This document shows positions 40,635 to 49,924 of a DNA stretch of 64,000 nucleotides, piece after piece; position 1 is the first letter of the stretch, and every line of letters starts with the position of its first letter. A program made the translations under genes and the position numbers. Under the pieces are notes generated by a model. The model made no database searches. It worked only from the letters and a program-made list of their open reading frames with translations, and was not told where the DNA came from. The stretch is from positions 248,001-312,000 of the forward strand of contig NZ_FQYO01000004.1 of NCBI RefSeq assembly GCF_900141735.1, given 5' to 3'. Origin of the DNA: Wenxinia saemankumensis. GTDB taxonomy: Bacteria > Pseudomonadota > Alphaproteobacteria > Rhodobacterales > Rhodobacteraceae.

Positions 40635-40865
40635 TCAGTCTTCGGAATCGTCGCCCGACACCGCGACCGCGATCAGCGCGGCGGCGAGAGCGGCGGGGAT
40701 GACCCAGCCGGGGATGGAGCCGGCGGGGGCCGCGGGCTCGACCATCACGGTCGGGGCGACGACCGGGGCTTCGGTGATCTCGTCGGCGAAGCCGCCGGCG
40801 AACGCGGAGGTCGCGGCGAAGGCCGAAGCGGCGGTCGCGGCGAGGAGGGTCTTGGTCACAGACAT
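40635..40865 (-). CDS. Small secreted protein, paralog 1 (YjbE-like)
   Basis: 76 residues. A signal peptide (MSVTKTLLAATAASAFAATSAFA) precedes GGFADEITEAPVV, a short Pro/Ala linker EPAAPAGSIPG, one hydrophobic helix WVIPAALAAALIAVAVSG and an acidic end DDSED. A strikingly similar gene lies 266 bases upstream. Similar short proteins in Rhodobacteraceae are often mislabelled ferrochelatase. Position beside yjbFH suggests a YjbE-like role in exopolysaccharide. A weak promoter (TTGCGC-16-TAATGT) is seen at 40903-40930. Confidence 0.8.
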   Translation of the reverse strand: MSVTKTLLAATAASAFAATSAFAGGFADEITEAPVVAPTVMVEPAAPAGSIPGWVIPAALAAALIAVAVSGDDSED

Positions 40866-41059
40866 TTCGGTGTCCTTGGTTGGTGCGGTAACTGCAATCG
40901 GGACATTAGCGGGGCAGTGAGCAGGCGCAACCGATCCTTCGGAAAACGGCGATGGTTCGCCCAGACATTGCGCGCCGGCAACATGAGCAAGGATCGGCCG
41001 AGGCGATTCAGTGGGCGAACGCCCCGATGACGGGCGGTTTCTCGGCCCGGAACGCAAAA

Positions 41060-41086
41060 CGGCCGGCACGTCGCCCGTGCCGGCCG
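41060..41086 (-). terminator. Intrinsic terminator of small secreted protein paralog 2
   Basis: CGGCCGGCACG and CGTGCCGGCCG pair in an 11-base stem with a 5-base loop, then TTTTGCG on the minus strand, 45 bases after the paralog 2 stop. Confidence 0.8.
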
Positions 41087-41130
41087 CTCCGTGCGAAGGG
41101 ACACCGCACTGTCCCGTCGCGATGAACCGA

Positions 41131-41349
41131 TCAGTCGTCGGAATCGTCGCCCGACACCGCGACCGCGATCAGCGCGGCGGCGAGAGCGGCGGGGATGACC
41201 CAGCCGGGGATGGAGCCGGCGGGGGCCGCGGGCTCGACCATCACGACCGGGGCTTCGACGATCTCGTCGGCGAAGCCGCCGGCGAGGGCGGCGGAGCCGG
41301 CAAAGGCGATGGCGGCCGTCGAGGCCACGAGGGTCTTGGTGAGGCGCAT
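41131..41349 (-). CDS. Small secreted protein, paralog 2 (YjbE-like)
   Basis: 72 residues. Signal MRLTKTLVASTAAIAFAGSAALA, then GGFADEIVEAPVV, EPAAPAGSIPG, hydrophobic WVIPAALAAALIAVAVSG and DDSDD. The last 40 residues are nearly identical to paralog 1, differing in the AP-T insertion and final residues, so a recent tandem duplication is likely. Own promoter at 41386-41414 and terminator at 41060-41086. GGAGAAGTGAC is the ribosome site. Confidence 0.82.
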   Translation of the reverse strand: MRLTKTLVASTAAIAFAGSAALAGGFADEIVEAPVVMVEPAAPAGSIPGWVIPAALAAALIAVAVSGDDSDD

Positions 41350-41385
41350 GTCACTTCTCCAGTTGATAACAAGGCGTTGTAACCG

Positions 41386-41414
41386 GCTATATCCAGCGGT
41401 TGACACCTGATCAA
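41386..41414 (-). promoter_or_regulatory. Sigma-70 type promoter of small secreted protein paralog 2
   Basis: On the minus strand TTGATC (41414-41409), 17-base spacer, TATAGC (41391-41386). Four of six matches at each box with ideal spacing, about 30 bases before the ATG at 41349. Confidence 0.55.
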
Positions 41415-41449
41415 GTCTTCGTGCCCCGTTTGCGATCCCCCGGGCGGCT

Positions 41450-42148
41450 TCAGAAGCGGGCAAAGCGCAAATATGCAACAGTTTGCGTGACGAACTGGCG
41501 GGAGGCCGCGATCTCGCCGTTCGCGCCCAACCAGTAAAGGTTTTCAAAGACTAAGGTCGGACTGCTGCAGGTTTCGGTGAACCTGGGCAGGCTCGCCATG
41601 CGCCCGCCGAGATCGATCTGCTCGGCCCCGGAGGCGACGATCTCGCAATCGAATCTTTCCTGGACGACCCGGTCGAGCGAGTCGAGCCGGTCGTGAATCC
41701 GGACCGCCGAGCCGCCTCCGGCGCGAATCGCCTGCGCGACCTGGGTGACGTTCGCCCCCATCAGGTCGTCCGGCAGGCCCCGCGTCCCGACGAGGAGCCC
41801 GTCATCGAAGGCGGCGTCGAAGCCGTAGGGGCTGGAATAGGTGCGATCGCCCCCGTTGTCCTGCACCAGCCGCATCGGGGCCGGGACCGAATAGCTGGGC
41901 AGCCACATCGCACCGGCCACGCCTTCGGCGGCGTAGGCCGCGTCATCGACCGCGGGCGCCGCGGCCCCGCCGCCCCCGAAATCGCCCGGCAGGAAATCGG
42001 CGATCGCCGCGAGGGGCGAGCGCGTGATCTCGGCCCCGGTGCTCGTCCCGCCCGGAGCCGCGACATCGTCGGCGGCGCAGGCGCCCAGCAGGGCGAGCAT
42101 GGCGATCGCGGCGAGGCTGCGGCGCCCCGCGAAACCCGTGACGCTCAT
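41450..42148 (-). CDS. yjbF: YjbF-type exopolysaccharide lipoprotein
   Basis: 232 residues. Lipoprotein signal MLALLGACAADD (lipobox LGAC), mature domain with VAGAMWLPSYSVPAPMRLVQDNGGDRTYSS and DSLDRVVQERFDCEIVASG, ending VTQTVAYLRFARF, consistent with YjbF/GfcB-like outer membrane lipoproteins. Works with YjbH in making an exopolysaccharide. Overlaps the yjbH stop by 4 bases. E. coli yjbG is absent here. Confidence 0.82.
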   Translation of the reverse strand: MSVTGFAGRRSLAAIAMLALLGACAADDVAAPGGTSTGAEITRSPLAAIADFLPGDFGGGGAAAPAVDDAAYAAEGVAGAMWLPSYSVPAPMRLVQDNGGDRTYSSPYGFDAAFDDGLLVGTRGLPDDLMGANVTQVAQAIRAGGGSAVRIHDRLDSLDRVVQERFDCEIVASGAEQIDLGGRMASLPRFTETCSSPTLVFENLYWLGANGEIAASRQFVTQTVAYLRFARF

Positions 42149-44271
42149 CTCCAGAACCTCCCCCAGCCGTCCTCGAGATCGACGAGCCGCCCGTCGCGGA
42201 CCGTGTCGTAGAGCCGTCCGTCAACGTTCAGTCGCGCGCCGCCGTCGCGGGTCAGCGAGGCGAGCGTGTTGCTGACCGAGGCCCGGGTCGGCGTACCGAG
42301 GAAATAGTCGAACGGGATCGTCACCCGGATCCCCTTGTCGAAGGACCCCTCGCCGAAATCCTCGGCCGAGACATCGGTCATCGTCGCATAGGCGCCGACG
42401 CTCCACCCGTTCTCGAACTCGCGGTCGAGCGCCACGGTCGCGCCCCAGTCTCCGGCCAGGTAGCGCCCGACGTCGAGCTGGGCATGGAACCCGTCGTCGA
42501 AGGCGTAATAGGCCGAGACGTGACCGGTCGCGACCTCGTAATCCATGAAGCCGAGGCCGGAGAACTCGCGCTGGCGCACGTAGTTGACCTCGGCCCCGAG
42601 GGCGAGGTTCGACGCCACGGGCGCCCAGAGAAGCTCGCTCGAGACCCCGCCGAACATCCGCTCGAGATAGCCGACCGTGACGCGGCTGTAGAGCTGGGGA
42701 CCGGGCCGGCCGTAATAGGCGAGATGCAGGCGATCGAGGCTGGGGTTGCCCTCGCGCAGGTAATCCCCCGCATCGGTCCGCACCGGCTGCAGGGCCGGCG
42801 GGGCCCGCTCGACATCGTCGTCGTCGAGATCGGTGAGCCGATAGCTGATCTGGCCGCTCGCGACGAGGTTCGGCGTGATCTCGTAGGCCGCCTCTCCCCG
42901 CAATCCCAGGACGAGATCCGCCGGGCCGTCGAAGACCAGAAGGCTGGCATAGGGCCGGATCCCGTAGGTCAGCCGCTGCGTCGGCGCGACCGGGGCCAAG
43001 TCGGCCGCGGACCCCGCATCGGCGATGACCGCGCGGTCGAGAATCGCCTGCGACGCGCCGGCGGTGTTCTCGAGCCGCTCGAGATCGGACCGGGACAGGG
43101 TCGTGGCGTTGAGCGGCACGCCCTGGCGCGACGGCTCGAGCACGAAGGTCTCGACCTGCGGCGGGGCGAGCTGCGTCAGGATGCGGGCCGCGCGGCCCAG
43201 CGCCTGCGGCTCGGCCCGAAAGGCCTCGTTCTCGAACCGGATGCGGATCGTGTCCGCGCCGATCTCGATCCCCTCGAGGTCGAGACCCTCGGTGGCGAGT
43301 CCGCGGCGGATCCGGTCGGTCAGCGTCGCGCCGTCCACCGGCCCCTCGGCCCAGCTGCGCGCCGCCTGCGCGTCCGCGCCCCTGACCGAGACCGGCACCG
43401 GCGCGGGGTCGAGGCCGTTGACGATCGGCCGGTTCGCCGGGTTGAGGAATACCGTCCCCGTCAGCGCGAAGGTCGAGCCGTACATGTAGGCCGCGCCGAT
43501 CTGGACCCCGTCGGTCGGCCGGTAGGCCAGACCGACATTGATCGGGGAATTGACCTCGATCAGGTCCTGCAATTCCTCGAACTCGTAGGTGTCCGACGAA
43601 TATTCCAGCTTGAAGGTCAACGCATCGGAATAGGCGTACTCGATCCCGCCGAACAGCGCCGCGTCGCCGCGGAAGAATTGGTCCGCCTCGATCTCGCCAC
43701 CCTGCCCGAAATCGATCGGGGGACGCTCGCCGAAGGGCTGGCCGAGCATGCCGTCGCCGCCGAGTCGGCCCCAGCCGATCCCGGCGGTCACGCGGATGCT
43801 GTCCGAGACCGTCTTGGTGGCGACGAGGTATTCGCCGCCATAGGTTCCGGTGCCGAGAAAGTCCTGCAGGCCCACGGAAACCGAGGGCAGCAGTTCCGAT
43901 TCCTCGACCAGCTGGTAGCGCAGGTCGAAGCTGCGGTCGAAATAGAATTCGTCGTCGTACTTCGACACGACATCGGGCGGGTTGAAATCGTAGATCGCGG
44001 AATACCGGAACGTGCCCGACAGGCGCGGCGTGACCTGGAACGACAGCGACGTGCGGACCTGCCCCGCGACGTAGCCGATCGAGGTGGTGATCTGACCGTC
44101 ATCGGCCGCCATCGCGGTCGGCATGTCGAACAGGCCGGGCGTGCCGTAGAGCGAATAGCTGAGGCCCCGGTCCTGCGCGGCGGCACTGCCGGCCGCCAGC
44201 GCGATCAGGCTGGTCCCGGCCAACCGGGCCAGGAACGGGCCGCCCGGAAGGCGGCAGGAAGGGCGGGACAT
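42145..44271 (-). CDS. yjbH: YjbH-type outer membrane exopolysaccharide protein
   Basis: 708 residues from ATG 44271, near the usual YjbH length (about 700). Signal peptide ending SLIALAAGSAAAQ. Then strand-rich GTPGLFDMPTAMAADDGQITTSIGYVAG and GTYGGEYLVATKTVSDSIRVTAGIGWG, typical of YjbH beta-structure. Residues with PTQRLTYGIRPYASLLVFDG in the middle are shared with the family. Probably an outer membrane barrel exporting polysaccharide. About 250 bases upstream separate it from the asparaginase gene. Confidence 0.88.
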   Translation of the reverse strand: MSRPSCRLPGGPFLARLAGTSLIALAAGSAAAQDRGLSYSLYGTPGLFDMPTAMAADDGQITTSIGYVAGQVRTSLSFQVTPRLSGTFRYSAIYDFNPPDVVSKYDDEFYFDRSFDLRYQLVEESELLPSVSVGLQDFLGTGTYGGEYLVATKTVSDSIRVTAGIGWGRLGGDGMLGQPFGERPPIDFGQGGEIEADQFFRGDAALFGGIEYAYSDALTFKLEYSSDTYEFEELQDLIEVNSPINVGLAYRPTDGVQIGAAYMYGSTFALTGTVFLNPANRPIVNGLDPAPVPVSVRGADAQAARSWAEGPVDGATLTDRIRRGLATEGLDLEGIEIGADTIRIRFENEAFRAEPQALGRAARILTQLAPPQVETFVLEPSRQGVPLNATTLSRSDLERLENTAGASQAILDRAVIADAGSAADLAPVAPTQRLTYGIRPYASLLVFDGPADLVLGLRGEAAYEITPNLVASGQISYRLTDLDDDDVERAPPALQPVRTDAGDYLREGNPSLDRLHLAYYGRPGPQLYSRVTVGYLERMFGGVSSELLWAPVASNLALGAEVNYVRQREFSGLGFMDYEVATGHVSAYYAFDDGFHAQLDVGRYLAGDWGATVALDREFENGWSVGAYATMTDVSAEDFGEGSFDKGIRVTIPFDYFLGTPTRASVSNTLASLTRDGGARLNVDGRLYDTVRDGRLVDLEDGWGRFWR

Positions 44272-44521
44272 GAAGCGTCGTCTCCACAAGGGCGGCGTCT
44301 TTGAGGCGACCCTAGATCACCGGCGCAGCGGGGGAAAGTTGCGATTCGGGAAACCGGGCTCACTCTGCGCCACGGGGGCTGGATGGGGCCCGGGCGGGCG
44401 GATTCCCGCCGTTCCGGTACGGGCGATCCGCATCCCCCCGGCCGTTCCCGGGGCCGCGGACCCGGAGGACCGCCAGGGGGCGCGATCCCCGTTCGCGCTC
44501 CGTCATCCGGTCCGTGCGGCC

Positions 44522-45535
44522 TCAGGCCAGGGCGCCCGTGGCGCGCAGGCGGCCCACCTCGACGCCGCGCCAGTTCGTCAGGGCCCGGTCGACGAAACGC
44601 GGTCGTGCCGCCTCCGGCAGCACCCCGAGCCGCGCCAGGATCGCGCCCATCGCGATGTCCTTCGCCCGGTCGCCGCCATCGGCCAGCTTGACCGCGACGC
44701 CGAGGCCCCGCTCCGGCAGGATCGCGGCGTAGAACCCGTCGGCGCCGCCCTTCACCGCCGCGGCGCCGCCGGCGGCGCGCATCATCTCGGTGCAGGCGCG
44801 GCCCTCGCCGTAGACCATCTCGGGATGGGCGATCATCGCCTCCACCAGTCGGGCCTGCGCCTCGGTCCGGGTGCCGGATCGCCCGCCATGCCCCCCCGCC
44901 GCCGCCGCGAAGGCGGCCATCGCCCGCGCCATGCCGGTCATCGAGGTCGCGAAGTTCGGCGCCGAGCAACCGTCTATCCCGTAGCCGGGCGAGGTCTCGC
45001 CCGTCACCTCCTCCCACGCGGCCCTGGCCGCCTGCTGGACGGGGTGACCGACCTTCTCGTAATCGGGCCCGCCCCCCAGATGCCGGTTCAGCGTGAGGAA
45101 GCCGGCATGCTTGCCCGAGCAGTTGTTGTGCACCTGGCAGGGGGAGTCGCCGGCCCGGATCATCGCGTCGCGCACCGCCTTGTTGCGCGGCTCCTGCGCG
45201 CCGCATCGGAAATCGTCGTCGGACAGACCCAGGGTCGCGATCCAGTCGTTGACCGCATCCACATGGATCGCCGCCGCCTCGTGGCTGGCGCAGGCGAGGG
45301 AGAGCTGGCGCGGCGTCAGCCCGTGCGCATCGGCGGCCCCGCTCTCGACCAGCGGCAGGGCCTGGATCATCTTGGCGGACGAGCGGGGATAGGTGACGAG
45401 GGCCGGATCGCCCCAGGCCTCGACGATGTCGCCGCCGGCATCGACCACGACCGCATGCCCCCGGTGGACGCATTCGGTGCGTCCGCCCCGGGTCGTCTCG
45501 ACCATCACCACGCCGTCGTCCAGTCCGTCCGTCAT
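44522..45535 (-). CDS. Asparaginase (L-asparaginase II family, Rhizobium type)
   Basis: 337 residues starting MTDGLDDGVVMVETTRGG at 45535; AGAGGGGAC upstream. The sequence AWGDPALVTYPRSSAKMIQALPLVESG is the family hallmark with catalytic Ser-Ala-Lys, and HNNCSGKHAGFL and GYGIDGCSAPNFA are further motifs of this zinc-containing asparaginase group. Releases ammonia from asparagine. It lies 250 bases before yjbH and is divergent from the IalB cluster. Confidence 0.9.
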   Translation of the reverse strand: MTDGLDDGVVMVETTRGGRTECVHRGHAVVVDAGGDIVEAWGDPALVTYPRSSAKMIQALPLVESGAADAHGLTPRQLSLACASHEAAAIHVDAVNDWIATLGLSDDDFRCGAQEPRNKAVRDAMIRAGDSPCQVHNNCSGKHAGFLTLNRHLGGGPDYEKVGHPVQQAARAAWEEVTGETSPGYGIDGCSAPNFATSMTGMARAMAAFAAAAGGHGGRSGTRTEAQARLVEAMIAHPEMVYGEGRACTEMMRAAGGAAAVKGGADGFYAAILPERGLGVAVKLADGGDRAKDIAMGAILARLGVLPEAARPRFVDRALTNWRGVEVGRLRATGALA

Positions 45536-45777
45536 GTCGTCCCCTCTCCGCGCCGATCCCGGCGCCGCCGTCCTCGATCCGCGACGCCGCGCCGCGTCCG
45601 CTCCGCGCGGAGTCCCGCGCATTCGTGAAAGGCCCGGGGGCTTTTCCCCAAGCGCCGAATATTGGTAGGAGTCTCTCCGTCGAGTTCCAATGGGGCCCGC
45701 GAGGGAAGGTCCGGCAGACGAACCGGTCCTCTCGCGGTCGAACCGACGAGGCAAGGACGGAACGAAAGGCTCATTCG

Positions 45778-46323
45778 ATGCACTCCCGCACCATTCGCGC
45801 AGTCGGCCCGGCGGCCCTGATCCTCGCGGCCCTCACCCTCACGGCGCCCGCCGCCTCGGCCCAGGACGAGGCGACGAACCGCGTCGCCGCGGCCACGGAC
45901 TGGAGCGTCTTCCAGGAATCGGACCCGGTGGAGTGCTTCGCCGTGTCGGCCCCGAAGGAGAGCCTGAACACGCGCAACGGCTCCCCCGTCGAGGTGAACC
46001 GGGGCGAGACGCTGCTCTTCGTGTTCTATCGCCCGTCGGAGGGCGTGAACGGGCAGGTCACCTTCACGGGCGGCTATCCCTTCGCCTCCGGCTCGACCGT
46101 GTCGCTCAACATCGGCGGCACCGATTACCAGCTCTTCACCGAGGGTGAGTGGGCCTGGCCCGCGACCCCGGAGGACGACAACCGGATCGTGACGGCGATG
46201 CGCGCCGGGGCCGAGGCGGTGCTGACCGGCCAGTCGGGCCGCGGCACCCAGACCCGCGACACCTTCTCTCTCCTCGGCTTCACCGCATCGGTCGAGGAAG
46301 CGCAGCGTCGGTGCGCCGGCTGA
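45778..46323 (+). CDS. IalB-family secreted protein, copy 1
   Basis: 181 residues. Signal MHSRTIRAVGPAALILAALTLTAPAASAQ then TDWSVFQESDPVECFAVS, VNRGETLLFVFYRPSEG, VTFTGGYPFASGSTVSLNIGG, EGEWAWPATPEDDN and GTQTRDTFSLLGFTASVEEAQRRC, all features of invasion-associated locus B proteins. Two Cys may pair. Periplasmic or secreted; role in Rhodobacterales unknown. Its TGA overlaps the next ATG (TGATG). Confidence 0.9.
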   Translation: MHSRTIRAVGPAALILAALTLTAPAASAQDEATNRVAAATDWSVFQESDPVECFAVSAPKESLNTRNGSPVEVNRGETLLFVFYRPSEGVNGQVTFTGGYPFASGSTVSLNIGGTDYQLFTEGEWAWPATPEDDNRIVTAMRAGAEAVLTGQSGRGTQTRDTFSLLGFTASVEEAQRRCAG

Positions 46324-46811
46324 TGCGCCGCCTCGCCGCCGCCCTCGCCCTCGTCCTGCCCGCGGCGCCCGCCCTGGCGCAGGACGCCGTCTGGACGCTC
46401 TATTCCGAGGATGCGAGCGCCTGCTACGTCTCCTCCCCCGCCGGAACGTCGGTCAATACCCGCGACGGCGAGGAGGTGGAGGTGAGCCGCGGGGTGACGC
46501 GGCTCGTCGTCGGCTGGCGCCCCGCCGACGGGATGGTCGGCCAGGTGAGCTTCACCGGCGGCTATCCGTTCGATCCCGAACGGCCCGTGACCCTCGCCAC
46601 GAACGGCCAGACCTTCGAGATGACGAATGACGGCGAGTGGGCCTATTCCCCCTCGCCCGAGGCGGATGCCGAGATCCTGGCCGCCCTGCGCGCCGGCGAA
46701 TCGGCGACGCTGACGGGCCTGTCGACCCGCGGCACGCAGACGCAGGACACCTTCCCGCTCGAAGGCTTCGACGAGGCGGTGGACGCCGCGCTCGAGCGGT
46801 GCCCGGGCTGA
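46323..46811 (+). CDS. IalB-family secreted protein, copy 2
   Basis: 162 residues. Signal MRRLAAALALVLPAAPALAQ, then WTLYSEDASACYVSSPAGTSVNTRDGEE, VTFTGGYPFDPERPV, DGEWAYSPSPEADAE and [24 protein letters not shown]. Clear paralog of copy 1 with the same two Cys. Start at ATG 46323 inside the TGATG overlap, so coupled. Divergence from copy 1 shows it is not a recent duplicate. Confidence 0.88.
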   Translation: MRRLAAALALVLPAAPALAQDAVWTLYSEDASACYVSSPAGTSVNTRDGEEVEVSRGVTRLVVGWRPADGMVGQVSFTGGYPFDPERPVTLATNGQTFEMTNDGEWAYSPSPEADAEILAALRAGESATLTGLSTRGTQTQDTFPLEGFDEAVDAALERCPG

Positions 46812-47296
46812 GGAGCCTCGCCCTCGCGCTGCTGCCGGCCCTGCCGGCGGCGGCCGAATCGACGGAAGAGGACCGCGTCGCATCCTTCTCGGACTGGAGC
46901 GTCTTCGTCGCCGCGGGCGGGACGGAGTGCTGGGCCTCCACCTACGATCGCGGCGCAGGCAAGGGCCGGTCCCCCGTCGCGCAGCTGATGGTGACGTGGT
47001 GGCCGCGCGACGGCGTGGCGGGAGAGCTGACGGTGCTGAGCCTGGCCGGCGCGTTCCGCGAGGGGGAGGGGATGTCGATCGACACCGGCGCCGCCTCGGC
47101 CCCGCTCTACGCCGATGTCGACTGGGCCTGGACCGAGGGGCCCGCCACCGACGACCGCATCCGGGCCGGGATCGCCGCAGGCGCGCGTCGCCTCGTGCTG
47201 GTGGAGACGGGCACCGGATCGCTCGCCTTCTCGACCGCCGGCGCGGCAGAGGCCTTTGCCGACGCGGCGCGGCGCTGCGGGATGGCGCCGTCCTGA
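46799..47296 (+). CDS. IalB-family secreted protein, copy 3 (GTG start, divergent)
   Basis: 165 residues if started at GTG 46799, giving signal [18 protein letters not shown]; the start overlaps copy 2 by 13 bases. Keeps [60 protein letters not shown] and the two Cys, but has lost the GYPF and RGTQT motifs. Sequence drift suggests a specialised function or decay. No ribosome site is clear, so translation may rely on coupling to copy 2. Confidence 0.75.
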   Translation: MPGLRSLALALLPALPAAAESTEEDRVASFSDWSVFVAAGGTECWASTYDRGAGKGRSPVAQLMVTWWPRDGVAGELTVLSLAGAFREGEGMSIDTGAASAPLYADVDWAWTEGPATDDRIRAGIAAGARRLVLVETGTGSLAFSTAGAAEAFADAARRCGMAPS

Positions 47297-47375
47297 CGCC
47301 GCCCCTTCCGCCCCTTGGGCGGAACCCCATATTGCGCTAGAGACCCCGCTTCCCCGAGCCATCGGACGATTCGCC

Positions 47376-48605
47376 ATGACCGACGCCCCCTCGATTCCGG
47401 CCCCGAACGGCGGCGCCCCCCGCCCCGCGCCGATCACGCAGGACGTGATGACGATCCCGCGCCGCGACGTGGACGGCGGCAAGCCGAACCTCGTCGGTCT
47501 GCCGCGCGACGCGATGCGCGAGGCGCTGATCGCCGCCGGCACGCCCGAGAAGCAGGCGAAGATGCGGACGGGCCAGCTCTGGCAATGGATCTACCATTGG
47601 GGGGTGCGCGACTTCGCCGCGATGACGAATCTCGGCAAGGACTACCGCGCCCTGCTGGCCCGGCATTTCGAGATCCGCCTGCCCGAGATCGTCTCGCGCC
47701 AGGTCAGCGAGGACGGCACGCGCAAGTACCTCGTCCGGATCGCGGGCGGGCACGAGGTCGAGACGGTGTACATCCCCGAGGAGGATCGCGGCACGCTCTG
47801 CATCTCGTCCCAGGTCGGGTGCACGCTGACCTGCTCGTTCTGCCATACCGGCACTCAAAAGCTGGTGCGCAACCTCACCCCGGCCGAGATCGTGGGCCAG
47901 ATCATGCTGGCGCGCGACGATCTGGGCGAATGGCCCGAGCCCGGCCAGGGCACGGGCGAGAACGGGCCGCGCCTGCTGTCGAACATCGTGCTGATGGGCA
48001 TGGGCGAGCCGCTCTACAATTTCGAAGGCGTCCGCGACGCCATGAGGATCGCGATGGACGGCGAGGGGATCGCCCTGTCGCGCCGCCGCATCACGCTCTC
48101 CACCTCCGGCGTCGTGCCCGAGATCGCGCGCTGCGCGACCGAGATCGGCTGCCTGCTCGCCGTGTCCTTCCACGCCACGACCGACGAGACGCGCGACCGG
48201 CTCGTCCCGATCAACAGGAAGTGGAACATCGAGGCGCTGCTCGAGGCGCTCAGGGCCTATCCCAAGGCGTCCAATTCCGAGCGGATCACCTTCGAATACG
48301 TGATGCTGGACGGGGTGAACGACACGGATGCGGACGCGCATCGGCTCGTGGCGTTGCTCGAGGGGATCCCGGCCAAGGTGAACCTGATCCCGTTCAACGA
48401 ATGGCCCGGCGCACCCTACAAGCGGTCGTCGAACAACCGAATCCGTGCCTTTGCCACGATCCTGATGCAGGCCGGCTACGCCGCGCCGATCCGCACCCCG
48501 CGGGGCGAGGACATCATGGCCGCCTGCGGCCAGCTGAAATCCGCGACCGAACGCGCCCGCAAGTCCCGCAAGGCGATCGAGGACGAGGTGGCGGCGGCCC
48601 GCTAG
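47376..48605 (+). CDS. rlmN: Dual-specificity RNA methyltransferase RlmN
   Basis: 409 residues. Radical SAM cluster Cys in [16 protein letters not shown], then [13 protein letters not shown] and [28 protein letters not shown], and the reactive Cys in the C-terminal segment [10 protein letters not shown]. Adds methyl to C2 of adenine in 23S rRNA A2503 and in some tRNAs. 79 bases after the IalB triplet, with a weak spacing for its own ribosome site. Confidence 0.95.
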   Translation: MTDAPSIPAPNGGAPRPAPITQDVMTIPRRDVDGGKPNLVGLPRDAMREALIAAGTPEKQAKMRTGQLWQWIYHWGVRDFAAMTNLGKDYRALLARHFEIRLPEIVSRQVSEDGTRKYLVRIAGGHEVETVYIPEEDRGTLCISSQVGCTLTCSFCHTGTQKLVRNLTPAEIVGQIMLARDDLGEWPEPGQGTGENGPRLLSNIVLMGMGEPLYNFEGVRDAMRIAMDGEGIALSRRRITLSTSGVVPEIARCATEIGCLLAVSFHATTDETRDRLVPINRKWNIEALLEALRAYPKASNSERITFEYVMLDGVNDTDADAHRLVALLEGIPAKVNLIPFNEWPGAPYKRSSNNRIRAFATILMQAGYAAPIRTPRGEDIMAACGQLKSATERARKSRKAIEDEVAAAR

Positions 48606-48682
48606 GCCGCCCTCGACGGCACTGGTCCGCGCCCCGCGCCGCTGCTAGCAGTGCCGCGAGAGGACAGAGGGGAGTGACCGAC

Positions 48683-49453
48683 ATGCGCCTGACGATCAAC
48701 AAGATCGATTTCGAGATCGAATCGGTCCCCGCCGACATCCGCCGGGCGGTCGAGGCCGACCCGATCGTCCGCCAGGGCCTGCGGCGCGAGATCTTCGCCT
48801 GGGACCGCGAGGCCGGGAAGGGCCGGATGATCGCCCGCACCGTCAAGGACGGGGCGATCCCGCTCGGCAACGCGCTGACCTTCTTCGTCCCGCGCGTGGG
48901 ATCGGACGGGACGGTGTCGAACAACGACAAGCTCGCGCAGAAGAACGCCGAGCGCTTCCTCGCCGCGGTGGGCGCGCGCGACGTGCTGGGCGTGCTGCGC
49001 CCGCTGGCCCGGGTGCTGCCCCTGCCTCGGGTCGGTCTGCCGCGCGAGAGGTTCCGTCCCTTCGACAAGGCGGTGAACTACACCGTGGTGATGGAGACGG
49101 AATTCGCGACCGTCCGCCTGCGCGAGGCGTCGCGCAACCTCACCGCTTATCTCTTCGTCCCCGCACAGGTCTTCTTCCGCGCCGAGGTCGCGGAGGAGGA
49201 ACGGCCCGCCCTGCAGAAGCTGATGGAGGAGAAGCCAAGCATCTCCAACCGCCGCTTCGGGACGATCCTGCCGGAGGCGAACGCGGCCAACCGCGACATC
49301 CGCCGCCTCGCCACCGCGCAGCGCATCCGCGACCTGCAGCCGGCCGTGACCGCCGCGCGCGAGGCGGGCACCCCGCCCGAGCCCGCCGTGGCCGACGCGT
49401 TCGGCCGCGCGGTGCGGGAATGGCGGATGCTGGTCCCGCAGGACGCGACCTGA
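48683..49453 (+). CDS. Unknown conserved-looking protein
   Basis: 256 residues from ATG 48683 (GGGGAG before it; a GTG nine bases upstream is an alternative). Starts MRLTINKIDFEIESVPADIRRAVEADP and contains NNDKLAQKNAERFLAAVGARDVLGVLRP, VMETEFATVRLREASRNLTAYLFVPAQVFFRAEVA. Appears soluble, no signal peptide or membrane helix. I do not recognise the domain. It lies between rlmN and a DUF2945 gene. Confidence 0.75.
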   Translation: MRLTINKIDFEIESVPADIRRAVEADPIVRQGLRREIFAWDREAGKGRMIARTVKDGAIPLGNALTFFVPRVGSDGTVSNNDKLAQKNAERFLAAVGARDVLGVLRPLARVLPLPRVGLPRERFRPFDKAVNYTVVMETEFATVRLREASRNLTAYLFVPAQVFFRAEVAEEERPALQKLMEEKPSISNRRFGTILPEANAANRDIRRLATAQRIRDLQPAVTAAREAGTPPEPAVADAFGRAVREWRMLVPQDAT

Positions 49454-49515
49454 CGGGAACCGCCCGGCCCGCCCGCCGGTTCGCCCCTTCGCAACCGCAA
49501 GGAAGGGGGGCCGAC

Positions 49516-49731
49516 ATGGCCGGCTATAAGGAAGGCGACAAGGTGAAGTGGGAGTGGGGCGACAGCACCGCGACCGGCAAGATCGTGAAGGTCTACACCC
49601 GCAAGCAGACGCTCAAGATCAAGGGCAACGAGGTCACCCGCGACGCCAGCGAGGACGAGCCCGCCTACCGGATCGAGCAGGAGGACGGGGACGAGGTCCT
49701 CAAGTCCCATACCGAGGTGAAGAAGGCCTGA
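49516..49731 (+). CDS. DUF2945 (HVA1-type TUDOR-like) small protein
   Basis: 71 residues. YKEGDKVKWEWGDSTATGKIVKVYTRKQTLKIKGNEVTRDASEDEPAYRIEQEDGDEVLKSHTEVKK is a clear HVA1/DUF2945 small SH3-like barrel. Highly charged and cytosolic. Function unclear. GGGGGG ribosome site lies before the ATG. Confidence 0.9.
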   Translation: MAGYKEGDKVKWEWGDSTATGKIVKVYTRKQTLKIKGNEVTRDASEDEPAYRIEQEDGDEVLKSHTEVKKA

Positions 49732-49924
49732 ACCCGGCCGCGATCGCACCGGGCCGGGCGCGGCGGCCCCTCCGGATCCTTCCGGTCGGCGCGCCGGTCA
49801 TCGGTCCGGTCGGTCGTCGGTCCGGCGCAGTCCCCCGCCCGAAGCCGCGGAGCGCCGCTTGGCCACGGAAGGATCGGTCACGGAACGATCGGCCGGGCCG
49901 GTCGCACGCAGCCAACCCGTCGGC

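Noticed and set aside
40635-41349. Ferrochelatase label for the small paired proteins
   Set aside because: They are 72-76 residues with a signal peptide and a single helix, far too short for an enzyme; only similar mislabelled small proteins are known.
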